From positions 1 to 26,237 of the forward strand of contig JAOXYB010051723.1 in assembly GCA_028565635.1 (NCBI GenBank): 26,237 nucleotides of DNA. The letters run 5' to 3'. Shown piece by piece: positions 1-10,139 of the stretch. The notes under the pieces are model-generated. The model was not told where the DNA came from. It saw only the letters and a program-made list of their open reading frames with translations, and did not search any database. Each line of letters opens with the position of its first letter. The stretch's first letter is position 1. The position numbers were made by a program, and so were the translations under genes. The stretch comes from Phoronis ovalis. Lineage: Eukaryota; Phoronida; Phoronidae.

Positions 1-1190
1 CTTCAAAACTACACGTCACAATTAAAAATCACATTACATATTTTTACCTTTCTACTTCATATTCCTATTGACCGCACCTTTTTCATTCTGCAACAGTTAT
101 TATTAGCTAAAAAAGGTAAATTCTTTAATATTAACAATATTGAAACACTACCATGTCAAGACTCACAGCAAGGCTGCTCTATCCTATAGATAGGATAAGC
201 AGCAAAAAGTAAGTGTAAATTAAATCCAGTGGCGACAAATATTTAAAAAATTGTTACCTTTAACCCTGTATTCCTTTTTAGTGGAACAGTTTTTATAAGA
301 TAGATATCTCTGGGCATAAAGATTTTCACAACAATATCTTCTTAATACTGTTCTAATTAATGCGTTTTGTTAAGCCTTTCGTAAAGGGATTGTGCATGCA
401 TATTTTTCCAAAGATATCATTAAGGTCAAGGTCATCACCATCTGGAAAGGTGATGGAAATTCACGTACCTCACTAGGAGTAATATGAGAATTCCAGATGT
501 TTTATCAATAATGAGGAAATGTTTTTTAATAGCAGCAGTACTAAAGACTTATTCTTATTCAGTGATTTTCAAAAACATTTGTACAGCAGAGGAAATGAGT
601 TTGAACATAGTCTAGTCATATTTTTTAATGTTTATTTTAGTGCACGAGGTAAGTTTTAGAAAAAAAATTTGAACCATTTTTAACACATACTAAGAGGGAC
701 ATAGTTGCAGTAACCACAACATTTCCTGCGTAAAAGTTGTAGTTGTATTCATAGTGTTTGCATGAAACAGGACAGCAAAAATCCCCGAGTCAATTTTCAA
801 CACAAATTATTAAACTTTTTGTTAATCTTTAATAGAAGACATTTTTATCATAATACATATAAACCTTAACTATGTTCGCATTATAGCAGAATACTTGCTT
901 TTGATCTTATTTTCTCATAAATCCGGGAAAAAGAATTAAAATGGCAGATGGGCTAAAATTTATTGACATGGTTGCAAAACTTTTACTTCAAAAGCAAATT
1001 TCTTTAAAACATGTTCAGATAAGTAATAAAAAAATTTTAAACCAAAAAGTTTTATAATGTCTTAAGGGGATTTATCATTCCATCAACACAAAATATGTGC
1101 AAAATGTGCACAGAAAATTTTGCTGCATTGAATTTCGATCCTTTTATATACTAGGTGCTACTGTGCAGCCATAGGGTACAGTTAAGGGTA
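1..1190. other. AT-rich stretch without a supported gene
   Basis: No long ORF or protein-like exon is visible on either strand. The only structured item is an AGGTCA direct repeat at 423-434. AATAAA-type signals read on the minus strand at 959-964 and 631-636, and could serve the weak minus-strand transcript candidate ending near 1192. Confidence 0.5.
423..434 (+). promoter_or_regulatory. AGGTCA direct repeat with no spacer (DR0), candidate nuclear receptor site
   Basis: Two exact AGGTCA half-sites abut (423-428 and 429-434), and TCAAGGTCA is embedded at 426-434. DR0 is the known site type of the NR6A1/GCNF family. TCAAGGTCA is the known extended half-site of NR5A and ERR receptors. A short inverted pair (TCATCACC and GGTGATGG) follows directly. 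That it works as an enhancer here is inference; a 12-base match can occur by chance. Confidence 0.3.
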
Positions 1191-1191
1191 T

Positions 1192-1786
1192 TTATCTTCT
1201 AGTACATTCTTTCCACAGGATGGGATCTAGTTTATGGGACAGGCAAGACATAGTGTATCCGTCTTTACCTTCAGCTGGAATAGTGTGTCTGAAAAGAGAA
1301 TAGAAAACATGCTTACTGAATATACAGTTAATCGGTGATCAGATAAAATGAACTTTACTGCCAGTGATTCTATAGTAAATAGTCATGGAGACTGCCATGC
1401 ATTTGGACGTGTTTCAGTATAATAATTGATCTAGCCACACTTTACTTTCTAAATGGATCCTTACAAACAAGAATTATATACCATGGACAAAGGTAAGTAA
1501 CATTAATTATTTGACATGTGAAATAACTCAAATCTGAATATAGGATTATACTTATAAGTTATAGCCTATAGTCGTATAGAGTATTATAGGGGATTTTAAA
1601 TAAATATTTTTTATGACGATGAGGCGGAAATCATATTTTCCTTTTGCTTGCGGATTTGCAGCAAGAATTGTTCATATTTAGTAAGTAAAATATCGATTCT
1701 ATAGTTGGTTCACAACAAATGTACCTACCTTCCATCTTCATGATTGCTTTGCAAATACAGATTTGTTTTGGTTTGAAAATATGTAG
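1192..1786 (-). other. candidate two-exon minus-strand transcript (short ORF or lncRNA)
   Basis: Reading the minus strand, an exon at 1786-1729 ends in GAAG followed by a GTAGGT donor. A second exon starts at 1288 after a good TTCTCTTTTCAG acceptor. Two frames stay open across this junction. One gives a product ending LDPILWKECTRR with its stop at 1192-1194. The other starts at an ATG (MKMED) shortly before the donor and ends LACPIN with its stop at 1227-1229. No ATG precedes the first frame in exon one. I recognise neither product. The CRE/ETS patch at 1812-1876 lies just upstream in this orientation, which favours a short promoter-proximal transcript. It could equally be chance. Confidence 0.25.
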
Positions 1787-1811
1787 CTCACAGTCTTGCA
1801 CAAATGAGTAA

Positions 1812-1876
1812 CACTTCCTGTTTATCGGGCCTACGATCTTAACACAATGTCATTGGTACATTGCTCGATGACGTCA
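1812..1876. promoter_or_regulatory. promoter-like patch: ETS site and full CRE palindrome
   Basis: CACTTCCTGT at 1812-1821 is ACAGGAAGTG on the minus strand, a good ETS-family site. TGACGTCA at 1869-1876 is a perfect CREB/ATF palindrome. A further TGATGTCA half-site-like copy and an ATTGG (reverse CCAAT) lie near by. Such grouping is typical of a promoter, but no transcript start is visible. The best candidate target is the weak minus-strand transcript just to the left. Confidence 0.3.
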
Positions 1877-3088
1877 TTGTCGAGGAGTAATTTCAATGAT
1901 GTCAGGAATGAGGAAACCCTCCAACTTGCCATGGAAACCCGAAATAGAAATTTGGCGAAAAACACACACTAAAGAACATTTTAAAAATAACTAATATGAA
2001 AAATCGAGTAAATAGAATATTGTTTTGTCTGATCTGGGTTTTCGCTCCCATTTCTTTAAAATATTTAGATACTAAAACATGCATTAAAAAAATTCAGATA
2101 AGTATTAAACGGGGGCGATGATCTTTTTATAAGTGTATTATCGGAGAGCTATATATCTTATTGCAGATCATGAACTGCCTTGCTTTGTTATACCTTCGAA
2201 ATTGCATTTAGCATGTATTTTTAAGTATATAATCGTTTTAAGACCGTTTAATACGAAGTTGGTTAATTAATGAAATAATAGGCGGCTCTAAAATGCAAAT
2301 AGGTAGAAAAAGGTGATAGTAGTTTGATTAATGTTCGCGCATAAATAAAAGGATCAGCTGGAGGTACAATTAATCCAGTTGAAGCTTTTTTTTAGCTATC
2401 GGCTAAAGAGCACATGTCCGGTAGGGATCATTTATACATTTAAATGTCATACCACCTGTTTGTAAATATAATTATCGAGGAAATGTAAGATTTCATTCAA
2501 TAATGTATTAATTTTATGTTATTTGATTTATTTGTTACTAATTTGCTGTAATTCTCAAATTGTTTAAACATGGACAATCTTGTTACTAAATTTGTTTTCA
2601 AAAATTAATGTTGAATATTTTTTATAACTGTAATTGATGATACACTGGAAAGATATGAAAGCCGCATTCACAGTTGAAATTCTGATTATGTGATCTGGAT
2701 ATTGTTACGAGTGTTAAATAGCCTGATCTATACAAAATGTTTCAGAAAAAATATGATACATAAAATAAATTCGTATGTTTTGTAATTACAAAGATGGTTT
2801 ATATATTATTTAAAAGCTTCTTTTCTAACTGTTCGAATTGAAAATTGCATCTTCTAAGGACAGCTGCTTGAATAAGCTCTGGTATGGTTCATCATAATTA
2901 TGTTTATCTTTTTTTTTGTACTATTTTTATGTAATTTTTAATTTTTAAAAATTTAGTTTTAACATTTTTATGTCATTTTATGTAAACGTGTGCGCCATTT
3001 ATTATGTTTCAATCTAGATGTAATAGCGCAATTAAACAGCTTGTTAGAGTTGTACGCTTTGTAAATATATATTATTATTAATATTCTC

Positions 3089-3110
3089 ATTATTATTATT
3101 ATTATTATTA
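3089..3110. repeat. (ATT)n microsatellite
   Basis: About seven uninterrupted ATT units, with further AT/ATT-rich sequence on the left. This is an ordinary trinucleotide microsatellite and likely length-variable. Confidence 0.85.
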
Positions 3111-3297
3111 TGTTATATAGTTGTGCTTTGTTGGCAGAGCTATTGTAATATATTAAAACTATTGAAATAGCTATACCATATAGCATTTATTTTAGGTTTA
3201 TTATAATAACATGGTTTAAATACACAAAACAATTCTGTCCGTTTCTTAAAACAAAAATTTCCTATCAGATTACAGATATAGATAAACACGCTGTACT

Positions 3298-3319
3298 ACA
3301 ACAACAACAACTACTACTA
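3298..3319. repeat. compound (ACA)n-(CTA)n microsatellite
   Basis: About four ACA units run directly into three CTA units. This is a short compound microsatellite in the 3' flank of the minus-strand receptor gene. Confidence 0.7.
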
Positions 3320-3664
3320 GTATTATATTAACTATTTTTAATTAATATTTAATACGAGTAAATATATATTCCTGGTTAAAATAAACATGCGAAAACAAAT
3401 TCAGCACAGAAAAAAAACAATAATAATAAGAAATATAAGGAGTATCAATATTACTATTACTAGTACTACAAGAAGATACTATATAGACATGTATCTAGTT
3501 ATCACTATTGGAATATACCCCGGCAGTACATCTACTCACATGCTCTTTGTTTGAATCTTGGTTGAAACTCAGTTTTGGGTTAAACGCATGAAAGTTACGT
3601 GCAGTTTTTATAGAAAATGCTAGAAAATGGATCAACTATATACGTAGTACATAAAAACATTGCT

Positions 3665-4843
3665 CTATAACCTTATTGGATCCGGGTTTTCGGAAATGTG
3701 TACATTACAGGGAATACTTTCATCTATGGAAACCCGGGATGACACCGTCAGTAGTTGCGGCACCGGGGAAACACTTGGTTCGCGGGAGAGTGCACGTCCC
3801 CTGTTCAGAGTCCCAACACCGGTCCCAACACAGGACCAAAACACGCCAGCATAACCTTCTGCATTATTATCTTTGACACATTTTCCAAATAGCATATTTT
3901 TTAATTCATCACGGAATCGAGATCCGCTTAGAACGTACAAGAAGAAATTAAACCCATGATTCATATGCAGTAGCATTGATATCAGGGTTTTAGTAGTTAA
4001 GTAGAAAGAAAAATTTGTGCGATGAGTACTGTTGTTTATTATGAAAAACGCTGAATGCGTTGCAGTTGTCACAAGAAAAAATGTTGAAACAGGTAGAAGT
4101 AAACGAATAATGTGCCGATTTTGATGATCAATCACATTTCCTGCCGGGTTTCCTGTCATCATATTTTGCTGAAGATTCCTTTGCTTATAAAGACTTTTTA
4201 TTACTCCAATATTACATACTAAAATAAAAGCGGATGGTAGCAAAGAATATAGGACTAAACGTAGGTAACTGTCAATTGTCAAAAATAAAGAAAGTTTGGA
4301 AAATATGCGAATGCACTGCTTTGTTTTTGGAACATAAGTCTCTGTCCAAAATACGTGCAAATGGTACAAATGAAATAATACCACTACTACTAACACATAT
4401 AATTTAGCTCTTTTCTTAGTGCATATTCTTGAAACTTTCAAAGGGAATATTACCGCAATGTAGCGATCGACGGTAAGTGCAACAAGTAACCATACGGATA
4501 TCATCTGCGAGGTACGATAAATAAACCCCATAGATGAACAGAATATGTCTCCCATTCGTTGATCGTCTCCCAATAATCCGGTATAGTGCATCGGAAAAGA
4601 TGTCACTACTAGAATATCCATCAAGGACATGATTAGAAAGTAAACGACATAAGACGCCTGGCTGCTCCAAATTTTTAGAAACAGTGCAAACGACATTGCA
4701 TTACCCACTGCTCCTAAAACGGACACAACAATGTTTCCATATTTACCAATGCATCGTAACCTGTGGTCAATTTCGGTATCGACGTTATCAAAATGATCGG
4801 AGTCGTTTAGCGTGGAAATGTTGTATAAACTACTAAAATGCAT
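3665..4843 (-). CDS. class A (rhodopsin-like) G protein-coupled receptor, peptide-receptor style, single exon
   Basis: A 392-residue receptor in one uninterrupted ORF. Seven hydrophobic segments are visible, at about 36-58, 66-90, 103-125, 148-165, 190-215, 246-270 and 284-306. Family marks are GN in TM1 (47-48), the TM2 aspartate (Asp76), Cys102 at the start of TM3 with partner Cys177 in the second extracellular loop, and an intact DRY (126-128). The TM7 motif is NFFLY (299-303), replacing NPxxY, followed by LSGSRFRDEL. That replacement is common in invertebrate neuropeptide-type receptors of the FMRFamide/TRH-like sort. Sequons at Asn8 and Asn13 fit an extracellular N-terminus, and Asn271 and Asn277 sit in loop 3. 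The start is the first ATG, and length is normal. The ligand cannot be told. The Ser/Thr-rich tail could carry phosphorylation sites. It diverges from the receptor gene at 6577. Confidence 0.9.
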   Translation of the reverse strand: MHFSSLYNISTLNDSDHFDNVDTEIDHRLRCIGKYGNIVVSVLGAVGNAMSFALFLKIWSSQASYVVYFLIMSLMDILVVTSFPMHYTGLLGDDQRMGDIFCSSMGFIYRTSQMISVWLLVALTVDRYIAVIFPLKVSRICTKKRAKLYVLVVVVLFHLYHLHVFWTETYVPKTKQCIRIFSKLSLFLTIDSYLRLVLYSLLPSAFILVCNIGVIKSLYKQRNLQQNMMTGNPAGNVIDHQNRHIIRLLLPVSTFFLVTTATHSAFFIINNSTHRTNFSFYLTTKTLISMLLHMNHGFNFFLYVLSGSRFRDELKNMLFGKCVKDNNAEGYAGVFWSCVGTGVGTLNRGRALSREPSVSPVPQLLTVSSRVSIDESIPCNVHISENPDPIRL

Positions 4844-6576
4844 CTTCTGAAAATTTGATGTTCTAAATTAAACTGTCAAACTTTGAAGATTTTAACTGTC
4901 AGTTACTTTTTATGCACGTTTTACGTTTATCAAAGTCTCATTTGCTTGTAAAGTAAACCAAAACTTTGACTCATATTCTTCTATCTATCAATGAATTCAT
5001 TCAACTTTCCAAGCGGATTAATCAAGATTGCACTTGTTGGATGACTAGGCATTAATTTAAAAGTATTTTTTGAGCTACAAATTAAAGTTAAAATCAGCGG
5101 CTGGATGAGATTGGCTATCTCAGAAAGGTTGATAGTTCCAGTCTTGTTTGTTTCAAAACTTTCGAAAGTGAATACGATAGACATGTGGGCACAGGTATTT
5201 ATAATTTCTGATGCAATAGCATGCATGTGCACTTCGTTTAGGAAACAATTAATCTCATCAATTAGAAGAACTTTGGTAATTAAAGTTAAGCTTATATGTA
5301 ATACGTGGCTTTAGAAAGGATTAGCGGCACTTCCTTGAAAGTGTTCGTGACTTGTATCAAAGTTAACAAGCACTATAAGAACTACAAATGAACATAGTGA
5401 CGTATATTACTTATACGTTTTTTTATTATAATTGTATTGCAATTATAATAAAAGACTTCTAAACATTTTCGTTTTTGCGAAGGAAATCTGCAGCTTGTCA
5501 AATTTAGTTAATGTACTAACAGTAAAATTCGATAACAATAATCCAGTTATTGCAGAAATTAGGTATTAACGCATTAAATCATAATATATAAGTTATATTT
5601 TTTTATTTCTTATTTTTATTTCATAATCTAAGTTCCATTTTTGTCTTCTTCTGTCTTGTTTTTACTTCTTCAAAAACTTAAATTTGAAGATACAAAACTA
5701 TAACAATAAATTGATTTTAAAAAATTATGATGAACATTTGAATGAATACAATCTAGTTATTTCATTATTCTGCCACCTGTTCAGAAAGTTTACCAATTAC
5801 AACCTTTTCAAATATGGCAATATTGTTCTATTTTGTAGTTCTATAGTTTTATTGTCCACAAGAATAATAAGTAAAGTAAGAACTTCACTGTTTCTTTGCA
5901 ATTTGATAAATAGCAACATTTTCTTATTGCATAAAATCAATGCAGTAATAAGCCCTGATAATAAGTAAATGTAGCTAACAGTCACGTACAATGCCTGTGG
6001 CTTATTATCATAGTAACGTATCTGCGTCAAGCATCAGTTTACCGAAACGTATGCAATCCAATAGTTTAAATGCCCATATGCCTGAGCGTAGACCTACATT
6101 TGTCTATGCTCATGCAGGTCTAAGATAGTGCAGATACCCGTGTAGCATACATTTCAAGATAGTTGATTCTGCATAGTTGGACGACTAGTATAATTTCGAT
6201 ATATTAAGGACACTGCTGAAAAAAGCATTTACATAGCAATTCCATCCAATGAAGCATCAGATATGTCACCTGATTTTTTTTACTCTAACACTATAATACA
6301 AACATGTTAAATTAAAAAGACAATGAAGAAACTGTTGCACATGATTAAATTTACATAAAAATAACTCAGTAATTGGAATTTACAAGTTATGTACGTTTAT
6401 AATGACGATTTGCTATAATGTGCACACTTAGGACGTATCTTAGGTTGGAAATTATTCTGTACAGTAAATATCTTACAGCATGATAATATTTCGAAAAACT
6501 GCAGTCACACCACTGGATTTGATTTAGTAAGACAAAGAAATTGAAATTTTAAAAAGCCTATTTTTTAATTGCCGCT
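4844..6576. promoter_or_regulatory. intergenic region between two divergent receptor genes
   Basis: About 1.7 kb separates the start codons of two head-to-head intronless receptor genes, so both promoters probably lie here. It holds a perfect 14-base-pair hairpin at 5421-5453 and a weaker alternate-pairing inverted repeat around 6083-6122. Short ORFs here are AT-rich and lack recognisable features. No TATA box can be assigned with confidence in such AT-rich DNA. Confidence 0.4.
5421..5453. repeat. perfect 14-bp inverted repeat with 5-base loop
   Basis: The left arm 5421-5434 (TTTTATTATAATTG) pairs exactly with the right arm 5440-5453 around a TATTG loop. The stem is AT-rich. It lies in the shared 5' region of the two divergent receptor genes. 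It could be a cruciform-prone site, a relic of a mobile element, or chance in AT-rich DNA. Its loop is too small for a typical microRNA precursor. Confidence 0.6.
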
Positions 6577-7638
6577 ATGGAAGAACAGAACACGACTAAT
6601 TTTACTAGCAGCGACGACGACTCAGGCGCATTCCCCATTGGAACAGTAGCTGGATTATTGTTCATAGGTACTGCTGTATCTATCACAAATGGATTGGTTT
6701 TATTTTTGTTCTGTGTAAGTTCTAATGTGAGACGTGCAACAAGTATTTTTATATTCAATTTAGTATTTGTGGACTTTCAAAACGGTTGTTTAGCACTGCC
6801 ACTGACAGCTTTTTACCCCAGAGGACACTCCGATTTACTTCATCCAACAGAGCATGGCATGAGCATCGTCTCGTGTGTGTTGATCACAAACTGGCCAACG
6901 GCTTTACTGACAGTGGGATTTCTTAGCGTTGTGCTAGTAGCAGTTGACCGCGTAATTGCAATAGTCGCCCCTTTTAGACACAAAGACATAGTAACGACAC
7001 CCCGTGCTGCCTTGGCAGTAGTTGGAATTTGGATATATGGCGTTTTGTTTTCATTCTATCCAGCCTTTGGATTCTCAGAAGCGAAGGGATATAAATATGA
7101 CTACAGATGCGACAACACCTACAGATATGGTGTAATTTACATCACCTTATGGACAGTTGGTGTCGTCTTGGTTTGTTTTGTAATTTTGACAGTCACGTAC
7201 TTGGTTATGTTTAACATTGCAAGAAAACACATCGCGCAAATTCGGAATCTTTCCTTTAGAAAGGTAACCAACGAAAGAGAACATCAAAAAAGACTATTAA
7301 ACACAAAAGCAGCTAAGACAACGTTTATAATGACGGCTATGTACATTTGTTGCTGGGTACCATTTGCGCTAACCATTCAGCTAAAAGCCATATGTGTTGT
7401 TGATGGATGTCCCACTGGAGTGTCAGATAGCGCTTTAAACCTACTAATTATTGTTACATCGGGATTGGCCTTTTTGCAATCTGGTATAAATCCAATCATA
7501 TATTCCCTTAGAAATCCAGTAATTCGTAAGTTATTAAGATCGAAATGTTGTTGTTGTTGTAGACATCTGAACGGAAGAATTGATATCCAAAGAAAAGGTG
7601 TTGATTCAACGGAAGGATATAGCATAACCGATATATAA
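6577..7638 (+). CDS. class A (rhodopsin-like) orphan G protein-coupled receptor, single exon
   Basis: A 353-residue receptor in one exon. Marks in order are Asn38 in TM1, N61 and D66 in TM2, Cys100 in TM3 and a DRV triplet (124-126) in place of DRY. Then come Trp152 in TM4, Cys178 in the second extracellular loop, Tyr208 in TM5, CWVP (259-262) in TM6 and NPIIY (305-309) in TM7. These match the alpha-group amine/adenosine/melatonin style better than the neighbouring receptor. Counting from Arg125 (3.50), position 3.32 is Pro107, so the aspartate that binds amines is missing and a classical monoamine receptor is unlikely. Sequons at Asn5 and Asn8 fit an outside N-terminus. Five consecutive cysteines (324-328) after helix 8 are likely palmitoylated; four or more of them come from a TGT run. 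Ligand unknown. Confidence 0.9.
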   Translation: MEEQNTTNFTSSDDDSGAFPIGTVAGLLFIGTAVSITNGLVLFLFCVSSNVRRATSIFIFNLVFVDFQNGCLALPLTAFYPRGHSDLLHPTEHGMSIVSCVLITNWPTALLTVGFLSVVLVAVDRVIAIVAPFRHKDIVTTPRAALAVVGIWIYGVLFSFYPAFGFSEAKGYKYDYRCDNTYRYGVIYITLWTVGVVLVCFVILTVTYLVMFNIARKHIAQIRNLSFRKVTNEREHQKRLLNTKAAKTTFIMTAMYICCWVPFALTIQLKAICVVDGCPTGVSDSALNLLIIVTSGLAFLQSGINPIIYSLRNPVIRKLLRSKCCCCCRHLNGRIDIQRKGVDSTEGYSITDI

Positions 7639-8372
7639 TTTTCATATTAGTTTTTTGTGACCTTCAATAATCAAACGCAATTTCTGGTGAATTTTGGAGT
7701 TGCTTATTTATAGATTGTTGGCTTTTAAAATTATTAAAGGGATAGTAGCTACTTAATTGTTGGTAAAAAAATCTTATAAAAATATATAGCTGCTAATGTT
7801 TTCTGGCATTTTACATGAATTTTATAACAACAAACATATATATTAACTGAAAAGAAATAGCAGTTGATATTAAAAAAAAATCCCTAAATTGTACGTTTGA
7901 TAAAGTAGAGCTTGCTGTGCATTTTGTTAGAAAAAAGTATGTAACATAATTTAAAAAACATGACTATTTACAATTAAAAAGGGACAAGGTTATATACGAA
8001 GTTTCTGTACTGTAACACAAACACTCGTCTATACTGTTATACTTTAACTGTGAGAAAACTTCGATCGCTTTCAGAATTACTAGTTATGTTAGCGATTGCA
8101 GATATATATTTTTAATTAAATTTTGTTTACTTATCAAATTGCATAAATGTAATTTTAGACATATTTTGTTGAGTACCTTAGTTCGTAGATTTAAATGAGA
8201 CAATGATCGTTTTTGAAACATTGTCCTTGCTGTTAGTGTGGAATATTTATAAGGGAATACAAGTCAAGTGTACATTATAGTTATTTTTTAACAAAAGTAA
8301 TTTTTCCCGCATGCAAGACATCTAATACAGCATTAAATAATGATATTTGAAAATTTACTCTTATTGATATAA

Positions 8373-8393
8373 ATATGCAATATGCAATATGCA
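8373..8393. repeat. three exact tandem copies of ATATGCA
   Basis: Three perfect head-to-tail heptamers, the last followed by AATT so that it ends in an octamer-like ATGCAAAT. The repeat is short, with a possible POU-factor site at its edge; function is not supported by anything else. Confidence 0.6.
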
Positions 8394-8496
8394 AATTTTC
8401 ATAAAAAGTTACGTGGAAAGAAATTTTAGTGATTTACGAAGTTAATACTGTGATATCAAAATCTAACGCTTGTTTGTGTTTTGGCTTAGTTAATCC

Positions 8497-8533
8497 TAGG
8501 ATATATAAAACTCTAAGAGTTTTGTATATCCTA
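8497..8533. repeat. 17-bp near-perfect hairpin
   Basis: TAGGATATATAAAACTC and GAGTTTTGTATATCCTA pair with one mismatch around a three-base centre. It lies about 860 bases beyond the stop of the plus-strand receptor. The tiny loop argues against a microRNA. It may be a mobile-element relic or a transcript-end structure. Confidence 0.55.
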
Positions 8534-10139
8534 TGTTAATCAATGTAATAAACACTATAAAAACAAATTAAAATGCAATGTGTCAGTAAAAGATAATAAA
8601 AATGTGTAAATTTAAGTTTTATTGATTACATTCTCCACTTTCAATTCAGTATATCTACCTAATGTCTGGGTATATAACATGTTGAACAAATGTTTAATTT
8701 TTAGATCTACAACATACCATTATATTTTACAGTCGAATGTTTTGTGCAATGATGTAAATATTTATTACTACCACAGCTACTGTGAAATCTTACTGTCTAA
8801 AATGTTTTGTGATAACACACAAAAGGTAACTCTGATCGATAGAAATGTTGGGTAACTTGCATGCTTCCATTTTATTGTTTATTTTTTTATATTACATTAC
8901 ATAATTTGTCTGTCTAAAAAAGAATAAAATTTATAGTTTTTTTCTAGATAACTTGATATATGTTTCCCCGGGATGGTGTACTTGCTTCCAAAATGATGTT
9001 TCCTACTTCTGGTCATAAATAAATAAAGCGGGGACAACTGTAATCCAAAAATGTAATGAGGTTAGTTTTTCAGATAAAGAGCGTTTTTTAATTAAAAGAT
9101 CAAATTTGTACAGGTACCGTGAAAATGCAAAATATGGTTAGCACAGTGACATCAAAGTGACCGGCTCAGGTGAGGGATTATTCTCATTTGTTTACAGAGT
9201 TGATCCAACTTTCTGTATAGGACAAACTAGCACAAAAGTATACAGGTACACCGTCCACATCCATCATTACGTCATTAAGGACGATCGATCCTTGACTAAT
9301 ATGGCTATTAATTGGTGAAAAAAAATTGCAACGAAGATGAGAAAAAAGTACGGATTTTCTTTTTATGACGTCGAATACATTTTCTGTTCACGTATCTTTT
9401 AAATACTTTTCTGCAACGTACACGTCAACTTTGAAACGGGCTAACATCAGTTGTTTAAAACCATGGATCCACTGAAACTCGATCTTTACTCGCACTACTA
9501 CACGTAAACAGACTATTTATCTTTATAATTTGATTGAATAAATCATTAGGTTAATTGTAATTAACATATATTTATTTTGCCTTTTTTATTTCTGTCTCCT
9601 CGTTAAACAGTGACACTGTGCAAACATTCAAGTTCATTGCAGCAACCATCACGATATACTATCATCCATTACTACAATATTATTACTGATCATCCTATCC
9701 AGGCCACCAACAAAACATAAAAACATACTATAAATCACCCTTTTCTAACAAGCATATGTATCTAATGGTGAAAACATGCATATACCCTGTGGCTAGAGAC
9801 GTTTTAAAAAGAATACCCTATTTGCCAATAGTTGGCCAAATATATACCCTTAACGCCGAATACACGTTTACGCAACTGGTTGGAAATATGAGACTAATAG
9901 TTATATTAGTTGTAAATACAAAAGTAGTACACAATTTTTTATTCACGCATGTACCCCGGCCACCATTAATTTTGACCCATGCCTTCCCTGGGCCCGAAAC
10001 AAAAAAAACACTAGAAAACTGACATAGGATCCAATTTTAGTACTTTTTTAAATGTCTAAGCCTTTAGTCCATTTTCGTTACTGGATCTATAGAGCGTTTA
10101 TGATCTAAGCTTTGTTTTTATTAATTTTCTTACCCTCCG

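Larger units (their letters stand above)
1877..3660. other. intergenic AT-rich DNA
   Basis: I see no coding exon here. An octamer-like ATGCAAAT lies near 2293. Simple-sequence tracts occur toward the right and are listed separately. This is the 3' flank of the minus-strand receptor gene, and no strong poly(A) signal stands out beyond general AT richness. Confidence 0.5.
7639..10139. other. gene-poor intergenic region
   Basis: It spans the 3' flank of the second receptor to the BTB gene promoter. No protein-like exon was recognised; the longest ORF (9756-10022, 88 codons) has no recognisable domain. Small structures are a heptamer triplet at 8373-8393 and a hairpin at 8497-8533. ACGTCA-like CRE half-sites occur near 9265, 9365 and 9424, more than 700 bases upstream of the BTB gene's first exon. 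Their role is unknown. Confidence 0.45.

Noticed and set aside
1453-1492. Plus-strand mini-exon MDPYKQELYTMDK followed by GTAAGT
   Set aside because: The plausible acceptors downstream (near 1662 and 1760) lead to stops within a few codons; no continuation was found.
5684-5968. 94-codon plus-strand ORF, and the overlapping minus-strand ORF 5797-6030
   Set aside because: Both are rich in Ile/Leu/Asn/Lys as expected from AT-rich DNA and overlap each other; no family features.
9756-10022. 88-codon plus-strand ORF
   Set aside because: No recognisable domain, signal or splice context; composition is like the surrounding intergenic DNA. Likely chance.
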